Assembly: GCA_032622095.1 (NCBI GenBank)
Contig: CP136066.1
Span: forward strand, 174,717,164 to 174,781,163
DNA length: 64,000 nucleotides
Source: Siphonodentalium dalli
Lineage: Eukaryota > Mollusca > Scaphopoda > Gadilida > Siphonodentaliidae
Direction: 5' to 3'
Shown piece by piece: positions 45,644-57,740 of the stretch. The notes below the pieces were generated by a model, which saw nothing but the letters and a program-made list of their open reading frames with translations, was not told the DNA's origin and made no database searches. Each line of letters begins with the position of its first letter. The stretch's first letter is position 1. The position numbers and the translations under genes are program-made.

Positions 45644-46820
45644 AGCTACAATGTTATTAACCTCAGAACGAGACGTCCGACGTAATCGCGACTAGGTCCG
45701 CGTTACTAACGTGACCATGCATTTCTCTCCGGTCTGTCAAGTTGATGCGCAATGTCATTAACGTCAGAACGCGACATCCGATGTTATCGCGACCAGGCCC
45801 AAGTTACTAACATGGCCACAGCACTTCTATGTGCCAAGTTTTGCTCATATCTGCCAAAAAACAGCAGTGACGAGGGACCAATATCAAGTTGAGCTACAAC
45901 GTCATTAATGTCAAAACGCGACGTCTGAGGTAATCGGGACCAGGTCCACATAAATAACATGGCCACAATACGTCTATGTACTATGTTTCGAACTGATCTG
46001 CCGATAAACTGCGGAGGAGTGACGAGGGACCATCATCGAGTTGAGCTACAACGTCATTAACGTCAGAACGCGACATCTGGTGTAATGGAGACCAGGTCCA
46101 AGTTAATAACATGGCCATAGTACTTCTAGGTACGAAGTTTCGCCTCGATCTGCCGAGAAACAGCGGATGAGTGACGACGGATCACCATCCGGTTGAGCTA
46201 CAACGTCATTGCGCCAGGACGCGACGGCTAACGTAACCGGGACCTGGTCCACATCAATAACATGGCCACAATACGTCTATGTACCAAGTCTCGTCCCGAT
46301 CTGCCGATAAACAGCGGATGAGTGACGATGGACCATCATCAGATTGAGCTACTATGTCATTAACGTCAGGACGCGACATATGACGTAATGGGGACCAGGT
46401 CCATGTTAATAACATGGCCATAGTACTTCTAGGTACGAAGTTTCGCTCATATCTGCCGAAAAACGGCACAGCAGTGACGAGGGACCAATATCAAGTTGAG
46501 CTACAACGTCATTAAGGTCAGAACGCGACGTCTGAGGTAATCGGGACCAGGTCCATATAAATAACATGGCCACAATACGTCTATGTATCATGTTTCGTCC
46601 CGATCTGCCGATAAACAGCGGATGAATGGACCAACATCAGATTGAGCTACAATGCCATTAACGTCAGGACGCGAAGTTTGACGTAATGGGGGCCAGGTTC
46701 AAGTTAATAACATGGCCATAGTACTTCTAGGTACGAAGTTTGGCTCAGATCTGATGAGAAACGACGCAGCAGTGACGAGGGACCAACATCAAGTTGAGCT
46801 ACAACGTCATTAACGTCAAC
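45640..46820 (-). repeat. 151-bp tandem array, right arm (inverted)
   Basis: About eight units of the same repeat as in the left arm, in the opposite direction (TTGAGCTACAACGTCATTAA). Shows the foldback architecture of the host element. Confidence 0.85.
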
Positions 46821-46904
46821 CACACACACAGTTAAACAAAAAAACATTGCTATTACTATATACGATTTTATTAAGTCCAAACATGCCTTTGAAACTGACT
46901 AAAA

Positions 46905-47127
46905 TTGTTGCTACAAAACTCGACGAGTATTACTACAAAACTCGTTAGCTTGTTTTTTACTACAAAACTCGTCTATATTTTACTACAAAACTCGTAACCC
47001 AAATTACTACATAACTCGTCGATTGTACTACAAAACTCGTGAGCTACCACAAAACTCGTCGATTGTTACTACATAACTCGTGAGCTACCACAACACTCGT
47101 CAGTTACTACATAACTCGGCGTAACAA
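46905..47127 (-). repeat. ~23-bp array, right terminal
   Basis: ACTACAAAACTCGT and ACTACATAACTCGTC units mirror the left tip at 38557-38650; the last 14 bases CTCGGCGTAACAAC close the element. Confidence 0.85.
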
Positions 47128-48348
47128 CAGTTTCGAACAAATTTGGTCTAAATTTTCCAACTAATGCTGTTGTCGCAGCATATCCTCGCGCAAATACGCA
47201 CATAATCGACCTATAAGCTGAATGAAGTGCAAATAGTTTCATATTGGGTTATTTTATTCTGAAATAGGCGAATGGTGGACCCATATCATTTACTCCGTTT
47301 GTTTTGGCGCGGGCCACAGTGAAAACACATTTAAAAGCGTGTAACTGATAAATCGCGAATTGGTTTATTAGTGTCTTTGTCCGCAAATAATGAACCTAAA
47401 ATGAAGTAATTATGAGTCGATATTGTGACTAAAACGTTCCCATTTTCAATTCATTACCAACTCAAAATGATGCCATTCTAGGCAGATTATCGACCTAAAA
47501 AATTATTTATAAGCAGATAATGTGCGGGTATCACGAAATTTGCAACTGTCAGCAACTGTTGAAAAATATTCACACGGACTGAAGGAGTATCGGAAATCAA
47601 TGATTTGAATCTTGTAAGGAAAACAAAATAATGATAAGAAATTAATGTATGCAAAATTATGAGTCCAAATTTTGTCAACAATGTCCTACCAGGATTACTG
47701 ACAACTTGTGTCTGTGGTAGGGGCGTGGAACGGTCATGTTTAGTTCTCACTACGATTAAGTTCGAATGCAGTCAGTCAATCATCATCCAGAGATCCAGGC
47801 TAGTTTCAGGATACTTCGTCACTCAAGTAAACAGTAAACACCAGGTCGCCCATCCTCGACATTCATTTTATTAGCAACTTGCGATCATGCTGGTTTACAC
47901 ATTCAAGAACATACCGTGTTCTCGTCTTTAAATGTTAACAAAAGCATCACTAGGGCGTGGCAAAATGCGCCCGTTATATTAGTCATTTTGAATTGTTCTA
48001 CTGCAAAATACAATAACAATTTGAGCTTACCAAAAATATCTGATATACCCCTAATGTTCAATGCCAAAATGCATATATGACTATACCTATATAGTAGTGT
48101 ATACCGGTATTTTTCTGCTGCATTCAAAATTTTCATGGACGGACACATCGGTCAAATTCTAAATAGAAACATGGCCGTAACTCATGTAAAATGATTGAGA
48201 TCAAATATTCCAAACTGGAGTTATCGGTCGGAAACCAAACTGTTTTGAAATCGGTCAAATTCTAAGTCGAAAAAGGGCCGCAACTCATGTAAAAATAATT
48301 GTACAGAACCCATATTCGATCTTGGCCTGTGGCTTTAGCTGGGACATA

Positions 48349-48521
48349 TGTGTTATATACACAATGTGTTTGTATCGATTCATGTATCGCGACGAGGCTA
48401 GTTTTCGTGGCAATATAGCGACGAGGCGCGACCCTGGTCGCCGAGCTATATATATGTGGCCACGAAAACTAGCCGAGTCGCGAAACATAAATCGTTACAA
48501 ACACATTGTGCATATAACACA
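48349..48521. repeat. 173-bp hairpin specific to copy 2
   Basis: TGTTATATACACAATGTGTT on the left pairs with AACACATTGTGCATATAACA on the right, followed inward by GGCTAGTTTTCGTGGC / GCCACGAAAACTAGCC stems and a GC-rich loop. It belongs to a segment (about 48345-49065) absent at the equivalent place near 35905 in copy 1. Confidence 0.75.
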
Positions 48522-49569
48522 TTAATCTACCATTGGTGTTACAGAATCCACCGTACAAATTACATTTTAGGAGTTTCTTAAATTGTTGGATGTGTGTCCG
48601 ACGATCAGCTTTTTTGAGTAAATTCTCATAACCTGCAAAAGTATATGTGTCACGCAATTAGCTTGCTTTGCTAAATTCTCCCAACCTGCAAGTTCACGCG
48701 AATATGCCAAACGGAAATTTAATTGAATGAACAAAATCTCACCTGCATGTTTGATATAATTTATAATAAATACTGAACAAATACATATTTGTTACTTTGT
48801 GATATGTTTTACCATAATACCCATGATAGTATAGGCAATAAAATAATGTTAAAACCTAGGAACTATTTTTTTATAGTACGCAAGAATATACGTTGGAATG
48901 TCGTTTTGATTTTTTACGCGATTGATGTGACGTCAGTTCATTCATGATTTTGAACCAGCCAACGACGTCACGAGCGCATTGTATCGCAATTGCAGTAACG
49001 ATGCAGATGTTTTTATCGCCAATTCGTTATCGCCAATTTTATCAGGGAATTTTCACAGGAAATGGTAGATAAATACATATACCAACTTTGGTTCAGATCA
49101 AATAATCCAATATAGAGTTATTGGTCGGAATCCAAAAATGTTAACGAACGGACAGACAAACGTATCGACGGACCGACGGGCGGAAGGACAGACTGATTAC
49201 ATAATACGACTTTTTTTCAAAAGGGCGTATAAAATGAATTGGTGTCACGAAACGTGAACTACGCTGCTATAGTCACAGATGCATTTCCATCACCAAAGAA
49301 GAAATCCCAACTTCAGTACATTATTATTATACAAGTTAACACTGAATGTATGCACTGATATCCAAATTAGTGTGAGCAAAGTTGGCGTCAGAATTTTCAA
49401 TGCAGCAAACGGCCGGCTCAGTCGCTGATTGGTAGAATATATCTGGCAACAGTTATTTGACTGACATACGTGGACACAGCTACTCCTTATTCTCGAGACA
49501 TACACACAACATATATTAGTTGAGATACAACAGCTCATACATTATGTTGATTTATGAACATCAATAGTT

Positions 49570-49736
49570 TCATTTCCCAGTTCCATAAACACTATTCACA
49601 CCGGAATTTCCGCAATACAGAGCCGGTGCACCTTCGCATGGTACCGAACATCCAGATTCTGGGATTGTGCCATGCTTTCCATATGATGTGCCGCACCAGC
49701 ATCCAACTCCATGCTGCATTCCCGCATATTGGAACC
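49570..49736 (-). CDS. WSC-domain secreted protein, exon 3 (last)
   Basis: Second half of a WSC domain (carbohydrate-binding, cysteine-rich, extracellular). After a 3' splice site TGTTATTTTAG the reading GFQYAGMQHGVGCWCGTSYG and then PESGCSVPCEG, ALYCG, NSVYG follows the family pattern. The phase-1 junction continues exon 2 (54500-54634) without a break. The stop TGA at 49572-49570 follows GTGK. With exons 1 and 2 the coding length is 576 bases, 191 residues. The exon lies in the segmental duplication and its sister at 36579-36745 is broken. The intron between exons 2 and 3 is about 4.8 kb and contains TIR elements. Confidence 0.8.
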
Positions 49737-49879
49737 CTAAAATAACAGATTGGTTCAAACATCAGGGCAGTGGCGGTCTCACAACTCTGGTCAATGTTTT
49801 TTTTTTTTTTTCGAAATGATTGTCATTCGTGTCATTCGAATTTTTTTTAATTTTTATTGTTCCGCGATATGCACGCTAA

Positions 49880-50074
49880 CCCTTTACCCAACAAAACGGC
49901 CAAAAACGCCCAAATAAATCTTCAACTATAATTTTTTCTTACATTTTTTGACAATTTTATCATTTTTAATATGTGTTAAGCCAATGCATTCTTGTATATA
50001 TGCGAGGCGACCTATGGTCGACTCGCATATATAAGAGAATGCATTGGCACAGGGCCGTTCTGTTGGGTAAAGGG
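49880..50074 (+). mobile_element. piggyBac-type MITE, copy E, deleted
   Basis: Left CCCTTTACCCAACA after CTAA (mutated TTAA) at 49876-49879 and right TGTTGGGTAAAGGG before TTAA at 50075-50078. The first palindrome and most of the body are missing; the right palindrome (about 49979-50047) has one small deletion. It occupies the equivalent place to copy D in the other duplicate, so the insertion predates the duplication. Confidence 0.85.
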
Positions 50075-50082
50075 TTAAATGC

Positions 50083-51100
50083 ATATATTATGGATTGTTC
50101 CGGTGCGTGGCGTTGATAAGTTAGTATTCAGGCGCTATATGCCAACTGGAGGAATCTAGAATTCTACTAACATCGCCAAAAATCATAAAAAACAAATCGA
50201 CCGTACCACTCCATAGAAAACATCATCTGAACTACGCTCAATTTTAGTTTTTACTTCCCGATTCGGGACGAAACTATCGACGATAAACTAACGAAAATTA
50301 TTTCACAATCGAGAGTAACTGCATTTAATTAATATATAAGAATGACGGAGAGTGTTGTCAATTTGGGTATAATATTTGTAGAAATAACTACTTTGAGCAA
50401 GATTATTATCCATTTATATTTTGTCACCCTACCTGAGTGTTTCACATTACTTTAACATCCGTTATTTCCGGTAAATCTGTTCTGTATTCACACTTGGGAA
50501 TCTACTAATTATCATATCTAACTTCGCTTTTAGCTTTGCAATCGTTGCATTTGCCGTTATATCGTTAACCATTTATATACTATATGGATTTCCCCCACTC
50601 AGTTATTAAAGTATACATTGGAATGGTCTATTATTCATTTGGAGGGATGTTAAGGAGATATGAGCAGACGACAGCCAGATGAAATGATAATACAATTGCA
50701 GCAGAATTTATATTCATCGGTGGGAAATGTTTAGATAATAAGTTCAACAAATGACATATGATTGTTTGTTGAACTTATGCTCTAAACATTTCCCAAAGGG
50801 AGCTACTCGTTAATGAGTATTTAGTATGGAGAGTATAACCCTGGTTCGTTGCAAGATAAAAGTTTATTTTTCAGCTTGATTTAATGTGATGTGGAACACT
50901 CCGGTAGTGTGATAAAATATAAATGGATAATAATCTTGCTCAAAGTATTTTTTTTTTTTTAACAAAAATATCATGTCCAAATTGACAACACTCGCCGTCA
51001 TTCTTATATATTAATTAAATGCAGTTACTCCCGATGGCTAAAATCATTTTCGTTAGTTTATCGCCGATAGTTTCATCCCGAATCGGGAAGTAAATATTGT
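50083..51100. repeat. large inverted repeat around TTAA-type hairpin
   Basis: 50083-50455 matches the repeat at 11190-11585. 50885-51100 is an inverted copy of its right part (TGATAAAATATAAATGGATA, CGTCATTCTTATATATTAAT). Between them lies a hairpin at 50722-50794 (GGGAAATGTTTAGATAATAA with its inverse) of the GTTCAGATAATAAG family and flanks of that family. The structure looks like a nested insertion or a foldback element. Confidence 0.6.
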
Positions 51101-51180
51101 TAAATCAAGATTTAACATTTCTGTACTTTCAATCTAACGAATAAAGATCGTCAATATCTTACTACACTCTTAAAATAATA

Positions 51181-51500
51181 GGTACTCTAGAGTACCTACG
51201 TTGGAGTACCTGCGTAGGTACCGAACTTGTCCCATGGGGAGTAACAAATTGCTGTTAATCTGGATTACCCAATTGTTGGTATTATTGAGTACCAAATAGT
51301 GTTGGTACTCTGAAGTACAAAATATCCAGGTACTCTAGAGTACCTGTCCAGGTACTCTGAAGTTCCAACTATCAAGACATGTACTCCGGAGTACCTGATT
51401 GGGTACTCTGGAGTACCTAATATTTAGGTACTATGCATATTACCTAGATATTTGGTACTCAAGAGAACCAAATATATAGGTATTATGTGGAGAACCTGCC
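51181..51500. repeat. degenerate array of GGTACTCTAGAGTACC palindromes
   Basis: Around fourteen units of about 20 bp, many self-complementary (GGTACTCTRGAGTACC, TTGGTACTC, AGGTACT). Because the unit itself is a palindrome the whole stretch can form cruciforms. Non-coding. Confidence 0.75.
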
Positions 51501-54283
51501 CGGCTATCAAGCACTCGAAATTACGAAAAATGGCCGACGGCGTTTAAACATCGAATTAAGTACAAAACCCCGATCGAGGTTCTTCGAGATCATGTTATCA
51601 GTTACATGGACTCCACTAATGTACTTTGGTTAATTAAAAATAACACCATGTTGTTGGCAACATACCGTTATAGCACTCACTAATCGTCGCCACAAGAGTT
51701 TGGTGTTGAATGGGTCACCGTGAATTAGTCTCCAAAAAAAAAATGCTACGGTGTTGAGTGTTTTGCTTATCGTACACCCTCTATGTGCTGTACCGGTATA
51801 TAAACAAACGCTGAGCTCAGACGAAGAGAGTTTTGTGGATAATATCGCATTCATATTCTCATTACATCGGTACTATTCTGTTATTTCATGCGAGCTTTTC
51901 AAGTACGAGTAATAGTAATTTCGACCAATCTGAATCACACGAATCAGGCCTCTCATTTTAAGACAGAAGAACAAATGAACACAGTTACCGATATCACTCA
52001 AATTTATGTAAAACTAAAACATTTTAATTGGCATACTTGTTTTGGTCTGAAATTGTCCAGGCACAGGTGTGAAATTGTCCAGCCACTTTAATGTGACATG
52101 TACGCTTCATTTCTTGATTCATTCTAGTGAGTGTACATCACACACAGTTACATGCACATGTATGACAACGATATACTCAGTAACAGTCACATATAGCTCG
52201 ATTGAAACATTCAAGACAATTATATAGCAAACTCCGTAACAACATGATCCATTGGTCCATGTGAACAGCTGTTCTCTAGTTAATGGGTTTGACAAATAAT
52301 TTTTATCACGACCGACTGTGGCATCACCTCGTGTTCGCGGTTAGACAACATTATTCATGAATTTTATTTAGTTTTTTAATTGATAATGCAATCGCGAATG
52401 TCGGTCAGTGAACAAATTTTTGTATAAACCCTAAACAATTTATTAATTGAAATATCGGTATTGTTTGGTGTATAGTTAACTCAGCCTTCGAAATAAACTG
52501 CGGCAAAAAGCGATGCCGTAGAAAAAGCCATAGAAGCCAATATATAATGTACGGTGAGTGGAATACTATTCGGGCCTCTTCATAGTGGCGCTTCTGGTGC
52601 GTACCGGAAGCGACAAAACATGCGACAATAGTTATCCATCAAAAGGGACATAATATCGCATGTTTTGTCTCTTTTGGCGAGCAACGTAACGTGACATTCT
52701 GATGTTAAATATTGGCGTGCAACTAATTGTCGGCCATTTTGTCGCTTTCGCGAGCGTCCGAAGTGCCATTAGGGTGAGACATAAGATTGTCATGCATTTT
52801 ATTAAGCAATGCCGTATAAGAAAAATGCCAATCGCTGTGATAACACTCGACCATTGTTGAATGGCGGTACAACCGCGGTCATTAACGGGCTACAACCTTA
52901 CAACCAGTCCAATGTCAATGCATACATGTGCATCACAACACTATACACCAGTAGGCCTCTCAGTTCGTCGCAGACTCCGTAGAAACATTCAAAACGATGT
53001 TCAGCAAACTCCGTAACTGGACCATGATTTTGCGACACGGTTCTCAACCTCGATGAAAACAGATGAATATGATGTGTCTCGAGTGACTGATCTGTGTCCA
53101 CACGTCAGTTAGTGATCATTAATTCCGAAGAAGGGAATATCGACACACCAATTCCGACTAAACTTTCTCAGTTTCTACGTTGTTGATATTGTCCTGTACT
53201 AATCACTTGTGGTTGACATCAAAGCTTTGAGGAATAAGTCTCGTGTCATTACCAAGTCAGCAAATGTAACAGCATTGGCTTGGAATGTTGTGAACAGTGA
53301 CAGTCGAATTAACAACTCGAAAATATCAACATCGACCGGTTTTAACAGCTTCTCCAGTTCACATTCAGACCCAAATAAACAGTGTTGACATTATTCCAGA
53401 ATATCTACAGTACAAGAAGTAACTATTTGATCCAATTTCGCCAAATTTGGCCAAAATAAAGACTATTTATTATTTCACGGCTTAGCAACCAAATTGTGTC
53501 ATTTTAGGCCACATTAAAACTTCAAAAGTGTACCTGTAAGTCGAGGACGAATTCGGCTTAAAATAAAAGATGCAAGCGGGTGTTATGTCGTATTTCTCCG
53601 TAGTTATAAGGTTTTGTAAAACGATAGAGGAGGAGAGTCGAGGCGCGGCCATGTTGTTCACTTCAATTTGATCATTTGCACCCGACACCCGATACACGTG
53701 ATCGCCACATCCAATCAGCTTCGGTCATCAATTTGGTATCGAGATAATACCAAAAGCTTGGACACTCAGGTCTGTATAATACCATTGTATGACTTCAGTA
53801 TCAAAAGCTTTGGAACCGAGACGCATTTTGCGGGTACTCCAAAGAACCTAAACGGATCGTTATATTTAACAGTGTATAATAAGTTTTGTATAGTTTCATG
53901 GTCATACAATAATAAATATGAATCCTTCTGTAAATTGATATTGATTTTATTTCGAATTTCCTGGTATAATTTTCGTGTATACAAAAAAATTGCGACATGT
54001 TACGCTTCGCGTCAGTTCTGAGTGTACCATTCATGCGGGGTAACTCTATCTAAAGATTATAAAAATAGTAACGAATAACTATCCTACTTGATTATCGCAT
54101 TGCATAAGATACTGTCGATATAAAATCAATATTAAAATTTCTTTATTTCCTCCATTATATGAAGATTTATAAGACGTATAAGAAAAAAAAATCGAGATGT
54201 ACAGAAATGTGAACCAATAGTGAGTTTGAAGAAATATAGTAACGGATGTTAATATCTACATATATATGCATACATGTGGGTGA
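51501..54283. other. no gene; weak local duplication and hairpin
   Basis: A short hairpin at 52611-52672 has GACAAAACATGCGA and TCGCATGTTTTGTC arms. Segments near 52200-52260 and 52985-53040 share GAAACATTCAA and CAAACTCCGTAAC phrases. This lies within the long intron between WSC exons 2 and 3. Open frames here have no domain. Confidence 0.45.
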
Positions 54284-54322
54284 TGGTGATGATGATGGTG
54301 ATGATGATGATGATGATGATGA
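54284..54322. repeat. (GATGAT)n microsatellite
   Basis: About thirteen GAT/GGT-type triplets, mostly GAT. Slightly imperfect at the left end. Confidence 0.9.
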
Positions 54323-54499
54323 CCATCTTTAAACTGAAGTGGCCATCAGACCATCTGGTCACGTGATCGTATATTTGGTTCGAAACTTTCGATAGTTGTC
54401 TGGTAAGTCTGAGAAAACGTCAGTTGGAACATTTCGACTCGAGATGGGGCGCATGCGCAAATAACCCTCACGGAGTTTCTAATATTAGTAACAACTTAC

Positions 54500-54634
54500 C
54501 AGCTGCGTAACAAGTATCTATGCACCATTCCGGGGTTCTCTGATGAGGTTCCGGCACGCCCACATTGTATGGTAAATCTCGATCCGTATGGAGGTCACCA
54601 AAACATCCAACGTAGTATCCACATGCACCGGCAT
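54500..54634 (-). CDS. WSC-domain secreted protein, exon 2
   Basis: A 135-base exon bounded on the - strand by AATGTTAACAG and a strong donor GTAAGT; both junctions are phase 1. It encodes the first half of the WSC domain: ACGYYVGCFGDLHTDRDLPY and then TPEWCIDTCYAAG, with the YVGCF start, the R-x-L and the WCxxxC parts typical of the family. Reading continues into exon 3 to make one continuous WSC domain of about 85 residues. Phase 1-1 exons are the usual class for shuffled extracellular modules. Confidence 0.85.
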
Positions 54635-54811
54635 CTGTTAACATTTAAAGCAAATATTCAGCGTGCAAATGCTATACTTTATACACTGTTTCGCAACACT
54701 ACGAGTGGCGTAAATAGCTAGATGTACTTCGTTGAGTGGGGGTGCAAACAATGATAAAAATTGTTAAATAATGTAAGAAAAGTTTGAATTTGTTTTTTTT
54801 TAAATTGTTAG

Positions 54812-54880
54812 GCCAATGCATTCTCTTATATATACGAGGCGACCTATGGTCGACTTGCATATATAAGAGAATGCATTGGC
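54812..54880. repeat. solo palindrome of the piggyBac-type MITE, copy F
   Basis: A single 69-bp palindrome with GCCAATGCATTCTCTTATAT ends, preceded by about 75 bases of the MITE spacer but without CCCTTTACCC termini or TTAA. Either the element was truncated or the palindrome moved on its own. Confidence 0.8.
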
Positions 54881-55082
54881 ACAGGGTCTTTAATGTTGCG
54901 CCAGCGCAGCTCCCCTCATGAAAGGGATATATAAACATACAATGTATAAACGTCGCGGCTTACACCCTATTCGTCAATCGTGGTTTCTAAAAAGCTTTGA
55001 GTGCACAAAGCCATAAGTTTATATGATGAAATTGTCACTGTCGTCTCCTTTCGTTCAGCTGGCTACCAAATTGTTTTTTTAT

Positions 55083-55524
55083 TTTCAGTTGGGAACCCAG
55101 CTTTTATAAAGTATACATTTGGTTAACCAACTTTATTAAATCTCACACATAACGTGATTAAATTACTGATTGCCGTCAGTTGTTTATTAAATGAACTTAT
55201 TAAATTGGTGAATACTTGTTTATATGATAGCGGAGAAGAATTTTAGGCATAATACATAAGTCCTACATACTGCTGTACTGTATCCTTAAAACAGAATCAA
55301 GGCCAACTTCCCATAAACTTGAATGTATAACTGTAAGAACAAAACACGATTGAATGTCCTTGAATTAGCCTTTAGACTTTATTAATCTACCCACAAAATT
55401 CCACTCATAATCATTTCGTCGCAATTAAAGTGCCGCCAATTTTGTCATTAAGCTGGATACCCAAACGTGAATTTTATAAATGCTGGGTACCTAACTGAAA
55501 TTTAAAAAAGCTGGGTACCCAACT
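55083..55524. mobile_element. possible TIR element, CAGTTGGGWACCCAGCTT ends
   Basis: Left TTCAGTTGGGAACCCAGCTT and right AAGCTGGGTACCCAACTGAA are inverted; a second partial inner copy lies at 55478-55500. No clear target duplication. A G-run follows at 55527-55545. Non-coding. Confidence 0.5.
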
Positions 55525-55549
55525 GAATGCGGGGGGGGGGGGGGGGTGA

Positions 55550-56985
55550 CTATGATCATTTTAGCATTAGTGATTCAAACGTACATTTTGTGAAAATATA
55601 CTTCTATTACTGCTACTGGAGACATGGAACGTTAGATGCACGATTAAAGGGACACATTATCTTCGCATTGGGTTAATGTGAGCACCAATTAAAGTCTGTA
55701 AACTAATCATCATCAAGAAGAGAGTAAAAAAAGTTATACTTCAGTTTTCATTGTCATTGTGTGTTCGTTTTCATTCTACGACCTTTTGTGTCTAATCACT
55801 ATGCTCAATATCCTGTAATGTTCTTTGGATTAAGCGAAATAAAGCATTATCAACAATTATCCCGAAATGAGATGACGTGTTGCTTTACGTTTACTGCAAA
55901 AACCACTGACCGATAAACGACGATTAAATCATGAAAGTGAACAATTGAAAAAAGTCAATTTATAGCAAAATAGTCCCGATTAAATAAAATATTTGCCATT
56001 GTGACAAAACTGTAGCTGTTGATTTTAACTTAACAATGGAGTCAGCACGCAAACTCTCGTTCATTTAGCAATTATTAATAATGTAAATAAGAACAAAATA
56101 TATCTATTTCAAACGTTCCTCTTGATAATAATTATTTTACAGAGTTTTAATATTTTTCGCGTTTACCCACTTCGAAGGCGTAAAGTCCCTTTAAGGGGGA
56201 TACGCACGTTATGCATAAATCCAGCCAAAAATGGCAAGAGATATTCAACAAAGAATTTCTCTGGATCTATCTGGCGAAAAATCTTGAATTTCACAAACAA
56301 TCATCTTCATTGTATATAGAATCTTAGCAATTATTAAGAGACGACAAAAACAATGGATTTTTTTATACATTTGAGAGGTTGAAATTATTATTTTCCTTTT
56401 TGTCCCGTTGGGTACCAAGAACTGCTAGAATAATTAACAATTTCACACAAGACTCCAATCACCAAATATATTATTGTCTTGGCTCCACGAGAGGAGGCTT
56501 CATTTGTATCATAATGTTGATTTAGATTTTTAATTGCATATCATATACATGTAGCATCATACCGCATATATTATAATGAAGAATAAAGCAAATATTGCAG
56601 CCCAATGAAAACTAATTTTGACATGCAGTGGGGTCCACTCAAGCAGGGAGCAATCAACTGTATTTAGGCCACAGTGTTAAGAAGTATGTTGGACAATTTA
56701 ACTTGGTTATGAACACATGACCCACAACTCATCTCAGCCCAATTTTGCATTGATCAACAGGCATGACATGAAAATTCTCAAATATAGAGAATTATGTGTA
56801 GGTAGATGCCTTTCTAAATGAAAATAATCATTACATTTCACAAATCAAGAATAATTAAGTCTCCACTCATGATCTTCAGATATGATATCATGGATATATG
56901 AACTACACTTTTGAACAAAATCTATTTTACAGTTCTTGGTACCTAAAAACAGTGAAATTTTAAATATTTGTCATGCCATAAATAG
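55550..56985. other. no recognisable content
   Basis: Intronic to the WSC gene if the model is right. AT-rich, no open frame, array or inverted repeat that I can support. Confidence 0.45.
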
Positions 56986-57150
56986 ATAGAACCGCATGAG
57001 TGTCTGGAATGTTGACGAAATTATCGCACGAGATTTGTTGGCGGAGCGATATCTCGAGTGCGGGACGCAGTCCCGCACGAGAGGTATCACGTTCCGCCAA
57101 CAAATCGAGTGCGATAATTCGTCAAAATCCAGACACTCATGTGGTTCTAT
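56986..57150. mobile_element. 165-bp near-perfect hairpin
   Basis: ATAGAACCGCATGAGTGTCT at the left and AGACACTCATGTGGTTCTAT at the right, then inward AATTATCGCACGAGATTTGT and ACAAATCGAGTGCGATAATT, down to a GTGCGGGACG/CAGTCCCGCAC centre. About 70 bp per arm with few mismatches and almost no loop. In the first intron of the WSC gene; its transcript would contain a strong hairpin. Single copy in the window. Confidence 0.8.
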
Positions 57151-57740
57151 TTTTATTACATATCCCCGTATCATAGTAAGTTGACTCACAATCGTACATC
57201 TCCGGTACAGAAAATGTGAATTTAATTGAGTTTTAACTGCATTTTAGGGTTAACGCAACAATCAGACAGGGAGCCCGTCTATCCGCGAGTGACCTTGACC
57301 CATCTGCGTTTGAAATTAAATTCTGTGCCTCGACAAACATATTCTTGAAATGAAACTACTTGACTGAATCATCTCATCGATTGATCGCTTATTGTCGTGA
57401 TTGAAAAAGTGAAAATAGTAACGGCGAGAACCAGTCTAACAGCACTGAATGAAATAGTTCCGTCGACAGATTGTACTAGTGCGATTCTGAGAATTATCAC
57501 ACGCCTGGAAACTCGTGCGATCATGCGAATTACGTTGATAGATATGTAATAAAAATAAAGTAAATGAGGTTATAATACACAATGGGTGATGGTTCTTAAA
57601 TATTGTGTCACAGTAATCACTTTTACAAAATTTCTCAATGAAATTCATGACAGATTTTGAGAAAATAAAGTTTCAAATATCAGGAAATTTTGGCAAAACG
57701 TGCGTCTGACCCTTAATATTTTTAACCACCAAACACATAC

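Larger units (their letters stand above)
38557..47127. mobile_element. 8.6-kb foldback-like transposon
   Basis: Starts TTGTTACGCCGAGTTATGTA and ends with the inverse (TACATAACTCGGCGTAACAA). CAG is duplicated at 38554-38556 and 47128-47130, and the uninterrupted site exists at 33828. Both arms are built from two tandem arrays: a ~23-bp CGACGAGTTTTGTAGTAACA unit and a ~151-bp unit, in opposite orientation at the two sides. This resembles Drosophila foldback elements, whose long inverted termini are tandem repeats; the short target duplication differs. Nested insertions sit at 39257-40387 and 42199-44312, and a possible gene at 44730-45643. No recognised transposase. Confidence 0.85.
47128..49879 (+). 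repeat. segmental duplication, copy 2, right part
   Basis: Resumes at CAGTTTCGAACAAATTTGGT and follows 33826-36902 in order. It lacks the 897-bp element of copy 1 and carries an insertion at about 48345-49065. The intact last exon of the WSC gene lies at 49570-49736. Repeat-derived GGACCGACGGGCGGAAGGAC at 49167-49190 is shared with copy 1. Confidence 0.85.

Noticed and set aside
49570-49758. 62-codon frame starting at a Met upstream of the WSC exon
   Set aside because: The Met lies in the intron before the splice acceptor; the WSC reading needs exon 2 for its first half.
57673-57740. Continuation of the PAN-like frame past 57741
   Set aside because: A GTATGT donor in phase 1 matches exon 2, and the residues beyond it do not resemble a domain.
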